A stretch of DNA of 64,000 bases. It comes from Pelodera strongyloides. Its lineage: Eukaryota; Nematoda; Chromadorea; Rhabditida; Rhabditidae. A program made the translations under genes and the position numbers. The first letter of the stretch is position 1. The number at the start of each line of letters is the position of its first letter. The DNA lies in NCBI GenBank assembly GCA_036852015.1, contig JAANDG010000433.1, positions 62,001 through 126,000 of the forward strand. The letters run 5' to 3'. The notes beneath the pieces were generated by a model. The model worked only from the letters and a program-made list of their open reading frames with translations. It had not been told where the DNA came from and did no database searches. Positions 34,385-46,193 of the stretch are shown here, piece by piece.

Positions 34385-35117
34385 ACCATTTTTTTGAAGA
34401 AGAAACCAGGTTGGTCTTGCTTAAATTAAACTGTGTGTGTGTGTGTGCAAAGAAAGTGAGTCAAACTGAGACCTTTATTAAGGCGTGCGAAATATTCTTT
34501 TTCATTCGAGCGCTAGTTCGTTTGCATGCGTATGTTTCTTGATATATGCGCGGCACCTTTCAAATATGGCGTTTAGTGCATGATGATCATGTTATATGCA
34601 TCACAATGGTGACTAAGTTCAGTTTTGCACCGAACAACAAAAAGTCGCAAGGCGCAAGATTTTTTGATTTGTAATTTGACTGATTAAAAGAAATTAGGGT
34701 GCTAGAGTTTAAAGCTAGATCTTTTGCCGTGATCAAATTGATTGTGCATTTGTGATTATGAAAAGATAAACACGACATGTTTTCTTTTATGATCTGGGTC
34801 AACGTTTCGTAAAAGGAACGTGTGGGTTTGTTTTCCTGCAACCCGAGCATTAATGGGTGTATTCTTGTATGTCTGAAATACAGTACCCAGCCTGTCAAAT
34901 TGATCTGCAAGCCCGTCCGCTCCTCTGGCACAACGCGGGCTGTCCGTTTTGCCAAACTAATAGACTTCACTTGCCACCAATAGTACCGTTTCCGCGTTTA
35001 ATTTTTGCCTTTTCGTTTAAGAGCAATTGTCTTGGGGTTTCTCTGTTTCGCATTCTCCGCTGCTTAAATGCAAGACCATGGCCATGTAACTCAAATATCT
35101 ACGTTACCAAGTGGTCT

Positions 35118-35330
35118 TGAACTGGTCGGGCCGGTGGGGTGACAGGTCACCCCAATACTCTGAGAGAGCAGTTCAGGTCTACTTGATGGCGGGTCTTGGC
35201 TACTCGAAAGGTAGTCAGCTATAACGGGACCGCTATGCGTTAGCCCCCGGGACCTGCGCGGGGATAGCCAGTGATGTGACTCGGTGCAGCGGGGGAACAG
35301 GTTCCCCCGACACTCTGTGAGAGTTGCCAT
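35118..35330. other. Hairpin-rich GC patch
   Basis: GGGGTGACAGGTCACCCC at 35135-35155 and GGGGGAACAGGTTCCCCC at 35290-35308 are two small stems sharing an ACAGG loop, each followed by a CTCTG(A/T)GAGAG sequence. No ORF, tRNA or known RNA is recognised. It may be part of a repeat. Confidence 0.5.
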
Positions 35331-38274
35331 GTTCTTTGATGTGCGTATAGAGATTTGGGGTATCTGGTCGGTACAATGCATTTGAGCAGCGGAGAAATAG
35401 ATTCTGAGAAATGCTTGAGATAGTTAGTCTTTTACGGGCAGAACAAATTTCAAATCTGGAAAAGGCGTATTGGGGGCATGTGTGGTTTATTTTGTTTTAC
35501 AAACCTGAATTGTCGCAATGTGTCACGGTTGTGTGGCGAGTCTGTATATCGGTTTGGCTCGCTGTCTATTGTATTTACTAGGCATCCGAGAGTACACTCG
35601 GTAATGTTAGTTATTGCTGGAAAATTATTCCTATGTGGGCCTGAAACAAATGAAGTGACCAAGGTCTAAAAAGATTGCATGCAAGTATGCTTGTCTTTTT
35701 ATTCTTGAGATTGCACAGCCAATTTGGTTCCGGATTTCTTTTTTTTTCTTGTGAACACTTTTCCGAAATTCAATTAATCACAGAAACTCAATTATTTAAT
35801 CTATCATCCATCGTAGAAAGTCACGAATAATGCCACACACATATGGTAGCGTTAGAATGGAATAGTCTTTTAATTGGGTAGGGCTTATGATGATCGATGA
35901 TGCTGTGCGCGCATTTGGACAAGCCTTCGCAATAAACGTTGAGCGAACTAAGTAGCGTTGTGTTGCAGGGTAAAATTAGAACCTGCTGTCATTAGACAAA
36001 TTAATTAACTATGCTCCTGAGTTTTTTCAAGTTTTGCAATTATCAGTTGCTTTTTTGCACACTTTTTATGCTATTTTATGACTCTTGATCGTCGGCGGAG
36101 TGTTTTGAAGACATGGGACGCATCGGATTGCGGGAGAAAAGGAGAACTACCGAGTGAACCGAGACCGAACGAGCGTGCATTGATTGGTTTTATGCGCATT
36201 GACTGGTTGGTGTTATTTTCTAGTACAATAGTTTTTAGAAGTCGATCCATTATTTCTAATCTTCGCCCATTCTTTTCGTTCTTCATTACCTGAGCGTCTC
36301 AATTGATAACCATGCAAAACTATACACCCCCTTTTTCAGGAAATTGAAATTGCCTTCTCGCTTCGCTGCTGCAAGCAACAAATATGCAAAGAAAAGTATC
36401 TGGAGTACAGTCGACGCAACGCAGAATTAGAGCAGGCAACCCAAGATTGATGAGAGGAGAAACGGAATTCTGAACCCATACTGCAAATTGAAACCTCGGA
36501 ATCGCGGAATCGGATGCTCGATGCTGGGATGCTACAGGTACCTTTATTCGGTTTCAATTTTATTTTTGGCTTTTCCCTCCCTCCCTCGTTTCTTTCTCTC
36601 TCTGCCCTTTCCTTTCCTGATTTTGTCTCAAAGTACTCCATCAGTGCCTCCTCGATCTATTATATATTATAGGAAGCCCCAGGTACTGGTTCTACCCACT
36701 GAACTTTGTTATTAGGGTAATAGTCATGTCCAAGGGACTTATTTCTGCGTCATTCTCTGATTCTCTTCTGCCGCGCTGTACCCCCCGCTTCCATCTTCCA
36801 TTTCTCCTTATTTGCGGAGCGGATTTCCTTCATGTTTACTAGATTTACTATCCTTGCTTCGAATTTATGCGCTCCCGCTCGCATAAATATTCCTTTACTC
36901 TCTATTCATTGCGTACGGGGTCTGGGGCTTGATCTAACGCTTGACAGCTGACTTTTCCCTTTATTTGGGACAATATTCTGAATTCTGCTGACTCCGTAAC
37001 CTTCTTAGTTAGTTAGTTCCTAATTCCTGAAGCTGTGGGCGTATCAGTAACTCTATTCCTAAATTCCTATGGCGCGGTAAGTATGTAATCACCGCCTCTT
37101 TATTGTGATCGATCAATTAAAATTGTTGAGATCAACAACAATCGATCTGGCAAACTCAGAACTGCATACAGCTTTTGTTTTATTTGGGGGTTTTTCTGTC
37201 ATCCTTGCGTTCTTGAGTTTCATTTATTCTTTATTTTTGTGATATGACTCTAGCACCACTCTAATAAGTATCTGATATCTCTGGCATATTATTTTAGTTG
37301 TGCTACATTTAGACTTGACTTGAGATGTAGTGATAACGGTCGCTGTTCAGTTCAGCATTAATTTTTTGTTACTGTTGCTTTTCAGTTCAGCATTCCTTTT
37401 TTGACTCTCCTTCGCTGTGTGTAACCTCATCTTGGTTCATAATGTGAGGCCTGAGGCCAGCGCGCTACGCGTACGCTCATGCTCCTCCATTCCCGCTTCT
37501 TAGTTCCTAAGCTCCAACCTTACCTCACTGCTTTCCTTTGGTACGGGTACGGTGCGCAAGTCGGTGCTCCACCTACCTACTACCTACGCCGAGCACATTA
37601 CCCGGGCCTCGAGGCCTCGAGCTAGGCTTGGACTTGTTTGGTGAGGCGATGTGCCTTTTTCTTTGGGGCCTGGGGCTCTATTCACCCCATTCTGTGTTTC
37701 ACCAAACTCACTACCTCACTAACCTCCCCATATATTATACATTCTGCTCTATTCGCTGGGTTATGGGTACGATACGTACCTACGTACCTAGTCGGGCATT
37801 TGTTCTGCTTAATAAATGCTTGATTTGTTTAGTACGTCTATGTTCTATACCTGTAAATGACGTTCCCTAGCCCTAGCTTTCCTTTTACTGATTCTCTCTC
37901 CCCTCCTTCAGTTACCTTAGGCTTAAGCCTACAATTGAACTTGTGGTAGTTACACATCCCTATCACACTTACACTTTATATCTGACTGATGCACCAGCTT
38001 TCTTCCTTCGGTACGTTATGCGTCACCTTAGTTTCGTTACCTTAGTATTGTATGTACGCTGTGCTTGATCTGACCCGGCCGTGGCTTGTTGAGATTACCG
38101 ATCGCTGTCTGCAGCTTTCCTTCTTTGGGAATTTATGATTCGATTAGTCTCTGTTTTAATCAAGCACGCGCATAGTTTTTTTTCGATTTTGTTTGTGGAT
38201 TCTCCTCTGATCCCTCAGCTACGTCTCTCACTCCCTCAGTTCCCAGTCCATTAACATTGTTTTGGTACAACGTG

Positions 38275-38570
38275 AAAATTGGTGCAAGCGGCAACGTTAC
38301 GGCATGCAAACGGCGTGGAAAAAAGTTACACGTTACACACCGTTATGTTCTGGCGTGCAAGTTGCCCGCCGTGACTTTGCCGCTTGTACGCCATAAAGTT
38401 GCCGCTTGCGCGCCGTACTCACGGCATTGCGCCTCGGGCTTTTGGCATGCAAGCGGTGTGATAACGGCGGGCAAGTTGCACGCCATTTCCATTCCGCGTG
38501 AATTTTTGCACCTAAACGTTGCCAAATTGACTTTGCACACCGTAAGGTTACCTCTTGCATGCCAACTTTC
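38275..38570. repeat. Imperfect foldback with repeated GCGTGCAAG / CGGCAACG motifs
   Basis: GCAAGCGGCAACGTTACGGC near 38283 is mirrored by CCGTAAGGTTACCTCTTGCA near 38540. Several further GGCGTGCAAGTTGC(C) copies lie between. Probably an old foldback element. Confidence 0.55.
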
Positions 38571-39589
38571 GTCAGTATACGTATACGGTTTGTCAGCGCG
38601 TTGATCTTGTTGTGCTCGCTATGGGGTGGTGTGCACCTTACTATCATCCTCTCACTCCTGGCTCTTTCAAATTACAAGCCGTGTCTTTGTTCTTAAAATA
38701 AAAGAGGTTCGTGTGCCATGCATGAACTCTGAAATCAGTTACGATAATTACGTGTTCGCTAATTGCTGCTATTTCAGAATTCAGCTCCGCTCCTGCCCAA
38801 CGATTGCTCGACGTCCGAACGGAGCCAATTTGGATACGGATCGAACGTCGAAAGTAACTAAGCTATGTTTTCTCGAAGTCGAAGTGTTGATTTGTGTTTT
38901 GCTTCCCGAACAGACCCCCTCCACCCTTCACCGATAAATAAATCTAGACTCACCCGGTGGAGGGGGACTGCGGCTCTACTGCTCTCCCCCCCCGAAGAAT
39001 AAAGATTTTGATGGGGGAGGGGCTGACTCGGTTGACGAACGAGAAATGTTTTGTGTCCTCAAGCCTCACCTCAGGTGTATTGTGACGTATGTGAAGTTTG
39101 TGTATGGATTTACTGTGCTGCAAGTGTGAACTCTACGGGTGTGTCACCCTAGACTGGATTGCTGTGCTATGTCAAATGTCATACAGTAATCGAAGCCAGT
39201 TGAATGTGTTGCCGGCGTGTACTGTACACTTCAGTTTTGTTGGTCGCGAGATGAGTTTGGTGTGTACTGTACCTTTCGGTAGTGTTTGTCGTGCACTACC
39301 GTACCCCAAAGAAATGTGTCACTGTCAAATTTGCTTCATTTGTCGCACAGTTTACGAGATGGGTTTAGTGTGTTGTGTGGTACGTATGCCTTATCGGTTG
39401 ATCGAACTATGTGGGTCTTCTTCATACTATCGTGCTGTACAGAGAGATACATTGTCGTCTGGTGCAGTAATTTTCACGGTAGTGCGTATCTTGTGTTGTA
39501 GCGTAGTCATTTAGTTTTTTGCGTACCGTACCATGTGGGTAACACATCAGTTTATGTGGTGTACCGTCTATGTTCCTATTTGGCAGGGT

Positions 39590-39821
39590 GTCGCCCGTCG
39601 AAACTGACACGGTGGCGTCCTTTCGGGCCCCCAAAGACAGAACCCTGGCGACAGGGAGCCAGGCTGCTTTGAAGAGGTAGCGTACTCTTGTCATACGGGC
39701 AACAGGTTACGGTAATTGAGGGAGACTCCCTGCCATTTATGAACTGTGGTGAATAGGACTTTTTAACGCGGGCGACAGCCTGCCATTGAGGGAAACTCCC
39801 TGTCAATATAGGTGTTTGAGG
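39590..39821. repeat. Repeated small hairpins of GAGGG(A)ACTCCCTG type
   Basis: ATTGAGGGAGACTCCCTGCC near 39716 and ATTGAGGGAAACTCCCTGTC near 39785 are near-identical short stems. A third, GAGGGAAACTCCCTGTCA at 41329, is what remains after the LTR element split the site. CTGGCGACAGGGAGCCAGG nearby is another stem. Confidence 0.55.
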
Positions 39822-40107
39822 TGTAATAATACGAGGCTCGCCCAGCCTCATATTATTATTAATTGAATAATGTGTATTTTAAATATAATCAATACACATC
39901 GTTTAGCCACATGCTTTATCCATGGCAAAGAAACTTTATCCATGGCACAAGAATGAAAACACAACACAAAGCTAGTGACAGTTGTTCCTCGTGTGTTGTT
40001 GTAAACATTGAGACTACGAGCCAATATGTGACTACAAACTAATTGTGAAATATAAAAATAATATAAGAATAATAATTACTATCACATATTGTCTCGTATG
40101 TCTTACA
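39822..40107 (-). repeat. 3' LTR (286 bp)
   Basis: Read on the minus strand it starts TGTAAGACATACGAGAC and ends CGTATTATTACA. It carries a 16-nt insertion relative to its partner. Confidence 0.85.
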
Positions 40108-41058
40108 TCCCGCCCTTCCAACAAGAGATGGTCCCCATCTCTTATTAGAAGAGAAGAACGTACTACGGATAAAATACAATTTCAAAATGTTAGCAACAAA
40201 CGAAAAAATCCATTTCTAGATGTTACTTCTGGTGGCTAAAAATATTCTTGTGTGACATCAAACTGATCTTATCATTTTCTAGTTATTACCACAAACAATA
40301 TGGCTTATTCAACAATTCAACAACAATGCCAGATATATCACAACATTATAATATTAAAGTTAAAGTCTAGTACATTCTCCTAGAACATATTCAATACCAG
40401 TCAAAATAACGATCAAATTTTCAATACATAAGGACTAGTTACACTTCAGTGAGCCCTTCTGGGTAACTAATATTATATTAACAACTTGTCCTCAACTGGC
40501 TAATGTGGGATCCGGCAAATCCTAGCTGCCCAACCACCCATCCTTTAATTGTTGCCGGGGATGTTTCGCTCACCATCTTAGCGGGGCTCATAAATATAAT
40601 TATTTACATTCAATAATAATATCTCATCCCTAGCTCAGTTGGGTTGTCCTTATGGGGCTGCTTATCGTTATTACTTTCTTACATTCAACTGGAATCCAAC
40701 TCAAGAATATTGTTCAGTGACTAACGAAAGTACTAGATATTGTGTCTCATCTTCCTCTACTACAAAAATATAAAACTTAGCTTCAGGCGGCAAGGTCGCA
40801 GCTCCTTTGCTTTTATCAGTTGATCCTTGCACTTCGACTATCGACCCGAGAGCAGATTATAAATGAAAGTAGAGAAGAGAGTATTGCAGCTGTCGACATA
40901 ATATTAGCAGAGGGACGAAATACTAACAGAATGTCGATATGGGTTTAGCAAAATTTCACATATCGTTTAATGTTGTGAATTGCTGTCGAATTAGGCAGAA
41001 GATGTAGATTCGGAAGTCTGCCGGAATAGAACGAATGGGCAGACCTCCGCGGTCGCCA

Positions 41059-41328
41059 TGTAATAATACGAGGCTCGCCCAGCCTCATATTATTATTAAT
41101 TGAATAATGTGTATTTTAAATATAATCAATACACATCGTTTAGCCACATGCTTTATCCATGGCACGCACAAGAATGAAAACACAACACAAAGCTAGTGAC
41201 AGTTGTTCCTCGTGTGTTGTTGTAAACATTGAGACTACGAGCCAATATGTGACTACAAACTAATTGTGAAATATAAAAATAATATAAGAATAATAATTAC
41301 TATCACATATTGTCTCGTATGTCTTACA
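41059..41328 (-). repeat. 5' LTR (270 bp)
   Basis: Same ends as the 3' LTR, with a single CTTTATCCATGGCACGCACA stretch where the other has a duplication. Confidence 0.85.
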
Positions 41329-42839
41329 GAGGGAAACTCCCTGTCAGGAAGGAACAGAGGTATTCCTGGCTCCTATGGTTATTGCGCGTCGTTCTGTGCC
41401 CTAGGAAAACAGACCAACATTAAACTACGCTATTTCATTCACATGTGCTTGTGTTAGTAAGATAGTATGCTCCGGGTACAGTACTCCAAAGTGACCAAGT
41501 CCCAGGCAAAGTGCGTGTTTTTTGTTGATGCTGTACTGTGTACAGTATACCAATCTTCCCTGATGTGATAACGCTCCGAGTCTCTTGTGCCATTGTACCA
41601 TGGAAAAATATAGAGGTTGGCTAATTGGAACTTGTCAGTTTGACGTACCTTATACGGCAGGCGGACTGTTTTCTTAGTACATTGCATCGCACTTTTTTAT
41701 AAGCATTCGTATGTTTTACCGTATATCTATAGTATTTCGCGTACGGCATCTATTAATGGAGAGTCTGTATGTCGGTCTTCCATATCGTAGATGCGTGTGA
41801 CCATATGTATCTGATACCACATGAATCTGACATATGTCTGACTAGTGTATTTGGTTTCCGTAACAAATGCACATAGGGGAATTGTCCTGTAACTTTACAG
41901 TAGCCCTAGTTCCTATGCATAAAGAGGAACATTTGTAGCTGCACATACGCCTTTTGGATAAATATTACGCTGGCAGCGTTTATTTAGTGTTTTTATGGAG
42001 AGACGGTGCTACGCTAGCGTACATACACACTCAATATCCAAGCAATTAAATACTCGATGCTCATAATTATGACTAGCACATGAAAACAAAATTGCCGAAA
42101 TCACAGAAATACCGCCGTTGATCCATCACCAAGTGGTTTTTGCTGAAAAAACCATCTGGTGACTGGTTCGTGAACAACTGGTGATCATCAAAAAAATTAT
42201 TGCTTCCTACGCAGAGCATGGTACAGGCGTACCAACCAGCTACAGTAATCGTGCCTTTACTCAGGTGTAGCTGACATTTTTGCGTTTTTTTTTGTTTGAC
42301 ATTAGGCAATAGAACGTCGTGATGAGTTGCGTCGAAAAATATCTTGACACTGTGTTTTGGTTGCCAAAACACGGTGATTTAGTCGGAGATTCTCGGTGCT
42401 TTGCCTTTCATATATAGCTCCCCAGTCTGTAGCTGTTGCACCTTCAAAAATTGACCGAAACCGTGTTTCCAACGCTCATCATATGTGTGACTGCAAGCAC
42501 CTGCCACCCAAGCCTATTCTATGCGGTGCCTTCGGATATGCAACATATGTTACCACTTTACCACCGGCACACCGCCAAACACAGTAAGAAATCTGATACC
42601 GGGAGCCGGCACACGGAATAGATTATTAAGTGCCGAATTAAGCCGCTAATCTGTTTGAATCGTGTGCGCACTGGGGAGGTGCCAAAGCAATTTAGATTTT
42701 GTAATTTGAATACCATAATTTGCATCGGTGTAGGTGAGCTAGTTTGTGAACGAAACTTTCTAGGAAATTACGAGAAGTATAGAAACGAATAAATTTAAAA
42801 ATCAGTCGCATAGTGTTACTGTAACTCTGGTTTATAAGG

Positions 42840-43009
42840 CAGGACAATTACCCTTTTTGCACTCCGGGCCGATCAATCCACCACTTTATCACCCAATTTC
42901 TTCGTGAGTGTTGAAATAGAAGACTATTTTTTGTATTCCAAATTTTTATTATCCCTCATTAAAGAAACAATAAAAACAGACACTATTTCAGGTGAACCGA
43001 TCCCTTTAA
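42840..43009. mobile_element. Partial family F element
   Basis: CCGATCAATCCACCACTTTA and CAGGTGAACCGATCCCTTTAA match the element at 6440-6654. The left end is missing or replaced. Confidence 0.65.
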
Positions 43010-45031
43010 AGTCTCGGTTCCCTGGAAAGTTTTATTTTTTTTTGCTTCCTTCTGTTATGTGTTTGCCCTGCCAACAGATTAACCACTTCCTCCCGATTTA
43101 CATTATGGGAAACTGCAAACAATAAATGTTAACTTTTGTATGATTAGGGTCGAATTTCACCGTGAGCAGTTTACGTAAGTTGGGTTGTGATTACGTAACT
43201 CGTAATTGATGGTGGTCCATACGTCCATACTCACACACTACACTGCCATAGTGGTAATATGAGAAATATGGGTATATGGGCTTATAATCACACCCAAGAA
43301 AACGATGAGAAATTCAGAAGTAAGAATATTCAAATAAGTTCATTTAAACTTGCGAATTGAATAAATGTGTCTGTTAAATTACGGTACACCTCAAAATCTT
43401 TTTTTTTTTTGCTTTCTGTGGTGTGCCTAATTCTATCTAATTAGGCCAAAGATGAACACAACCTGCTTTTCTAAAACAGTTCTGCGCTGGAATATTTTCA
43501 AAGTGGTAATTACAATAATTACAGTAATTACAGTTATGAGAGTATTTAAACAGATTTTATGTTTCCCATATCCTCACTGTGAATTTGGGACGTATCCCCC
43601 AATTTATCATAACGTTAACATTGTTCTTCACATTCTAGAGTGCCGAGTGTTTTAACAAGTTCCGGAATGAGCTTTCTAAAAGGCAATTTGCGTGACCAGA
43701 CAGACATAAAGCACCAAACGGCACACAAACACATTCCCAAACGAAAGTGCGTCTTTCATCGCCAATGCCGCGGAAAATCGCAATTCTGCGATGGGGAAAT
43801 GCATCCGGAACACTTAGGGCCTAACGTCTTATTTGGGGCCTAAAGCCTAAAGCGTGACATATTGGGAGATTACGGTAACAAAGGCGTATTTGGACCCCAA
43901 AGCTCATACCATCACAACATATTGAGACTACGGTAGATTGGCAGTTACTACGATATTATGATCTAGCAACACCTTAAAATATAAAGCCGATTGTCAGATG
44001 TGAAGCAAGATGTTTTGCCCCATTTTATTGGTACATCTTATGGCATTCCAATATAACTAATACAATGACTTCTGGCTAAAATGCTTCTGAAGTAAAAGTT
44101 TTACTTCAAGCTGATCTTTTCTGTGCATTCATTCGTATTAGTAGCAACACTGTGTCCCTTAGGGAGTTAAGGTAACCCAGTACTTAACAAGTCATTACTG
44201 CCAACTTGCCTCTTCTCCGCATATGTCACTGGGATAGATTCTCAGTTTACAGCCGGTCAATTGCACGTTGTAAACCAATTATAACTGGCTTGCAGCCTAG
44301 CACGCGCAAGTGTCTACAGTCCCCCCTCATAATTACACGTTTGAACTGCGCGCCCTAGGGCGACAGTGGGAAAATTACTGTAGTCTTGGGCGAATATTAC
44401 GGTAATAAATATAATGAAGACGTGTTGCAACCCCAAGTTTAGGTGCCTGATAACGCTGTGTTGAGAATAAATACGATGCTAACAAATTTCCAAAGTAATT
44501 CCATGTTTACACGTCAAGAGCGTGTTTCAATCCACCTGACAAAATGCTTATGTTTCTTGCTTACCTTGCATATTCCGCAACTACAAAGGTTTTGATACCT
44601 CAGTTTTGCTCTGAACTCTTTCTTCTCTTCTTTTTTCCTCAAATCCCCGTGTAGAGAGTGCCATTATCCAAAAACATTTGCGGGTAATTTATCTTATTTC
44701 AATCGAAAATTGGGGGAAACCTTGACGAACCGAGCGGTTTCCATCAAAGAAGTGTCACTCTTTTTATGAGTAGATGTCGAAAAGAGCGCATGCGGTTGTA
44801 GATCATTATCGGACGACGAGACGACGCACGATTTACAGAGGTCGCCAACTTAACTTGAGTTACGGACAAGAGTTACGCTGTCTTGTCATAGTCTGAAGAA
44901 GTCGTATAATTAGCTTGAAAGTAGGAACTCATCGCCTACTCTACCCAAGACCTCATCGGGACGCACTACCATTGAATAAAGAAGCAGTTCTTAGAGCGTA
45001 AAATATTAATAACTAACGGAATTAGTTTCTT

Positions 45032-45053
45032 GGTTCAAATACCCAAGTTTGAG
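45032..45053 (+). ncRNA. SL1-like spliced-leader sequence (probable SL RNA pseudogene)
   Basis: Twenty of 22 positions match the C. elegans SL1 leader, with differences at positions 5 and 8. As in an SL RNA gene, it is followed by a GTA donor. The sequence after that (TTGTATTGTATATTGACGCT) no longer resembles SL1 RNA, and no Sm site (AATTTTGG-like) is seen in the next 80 nt. A functional gene is therefore unlikely. Confidence 0.5.
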
Positions 45054-46158
45054 GTATTGTATTGTATATTGACGCTGGCCAAGGATCAAAACGCAGACTG
45101 TAAACACACGTAAAATATGTGCCTGATTGAAATTTATGCTCACACAAACTTATACTTAGCTGAACTAATACTTAAAATAGAAAAGAGAGAACTGAGGACA
45201 AACCCAGTTAGAATTTATGTGCAACTATTACAACTTTCAAACGTTGCTAAGGTTTAGCTTATTGCTGGTAAGTTAAGTGTATGTTAAGTTGGTGTTAAGC
45301 TATTCAACATCAAAAATTCGCAATGAGAAAAGTAATGTTAGAATATTATTCTGCCTACTCTACTCCCTTGCATATAGATTACCACTGTTTTCTTCGTTTC
45401 CTTTCCAACTCTTCTCCGGAACAGACACTCAATCATTGCGCCCTGACACTGTACATTCATCATCTTATCTCCCTTATGGATCTGAACTGGGCGCGACCTT
45501 CGCGGCACACGCGCTGCTCCCACGACGCGCCACGTTTTCTTTGTTATGAGTAGCGTGCGGAGAGTCCTCCGAGTCAGCTATTGTCAATCATACACAGACA
45601 CAGCATAATTAACGTTCCTTTGTTTAAAAATTTTCATTTGAGTTTGTTATAAAGTTCAGTCATTTCTTATTTTCGAACGAAAATCGGGTAGTGGTTTTGC
45701 GCAGTAACTTATTAACTAAGCGATTATAAGGGTTGTTAACTAAGGGAAGGGTTAAGGGAACTAAGGGGACTAAGGGACTGGTACGAGTTCTTTGCTCGTA
45801 TCGATGAAGCAAATTATATTGAAGTTTATACAGTTGGAACTTCGAACTATGGCCTCAGAATAACTTGTACTAAGTAATACATCAACCCACTATGCACAAC
45901 ATCCCATACTCATACATAATCCCTACCTTTATTCCAGACAATAGATCTATCAGATAAACCAGGCGTTATCTGTGAGTAATTTGCATGGCTATCACTCCCG
46001 ATACGTAGTGAGCGCTCTTTTTAGATTTCTATCTCAAATCTGACCATCTTATGACAAGAGAATGAGTAATCTTCATATAGATCTTACAGTAATGACAGAT
46101 CACGGAAGGAAGCTATATAACTTATCTCTAAGCCTATCCTATAACCTATTCACAACCC

Positions 46159-46193
46159 CAATAAACATATGCACATAATGCATATGTTTATTG
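46159..46193. repeat. Short perfect hairpin
   Basis: CAATAAACATATGCA, a 5-nt loop, then TGCATATGTTTATTG. It carries AATAAA on both strands, but no gene ends nearby. Confidence 0.6.

Larger units (their letters stand above)
39822..41328 (-). mobile_element. Non-autonomous LTR retrotransposon, minus strand
   Basis: Near-identical direct repeats, 39822-40107 and 41059-41328, begin TGTAA and end TTACA, so each is a TG...CA LTR. They flank 951 bp without an ORF of note. A GAGG target duplication is visible (39818-39821 and 41329-41332). On the minus strand TGGCGACCGCGGAGG directly follows the 5' LTR as a primer-binding-site candidate, and GGAAGGGCGGGA directly precedes the 3' LTR as a polypurine tract. 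The LTRs differ mainly by a 16-nt insertion in the left copy that repeats CTTTATCCATGG. No gag or pol is left, so it must rely on another element, or be dead. A Ty3-type affiliation is only a guess. Confidence 0.85.

Noticed and set aside
37538..37870. 110-aa plus-strand ORF
   Set aside because: No domain, unusual Cys/Trp-rich composition, no exon partners.
39098..39514. 138-aa plus-strand ORF, Cys-rich
   Set aside because: Arises from TGT-rich low-complexity sequence; overlapping ORFs in other frames and no gene structure.
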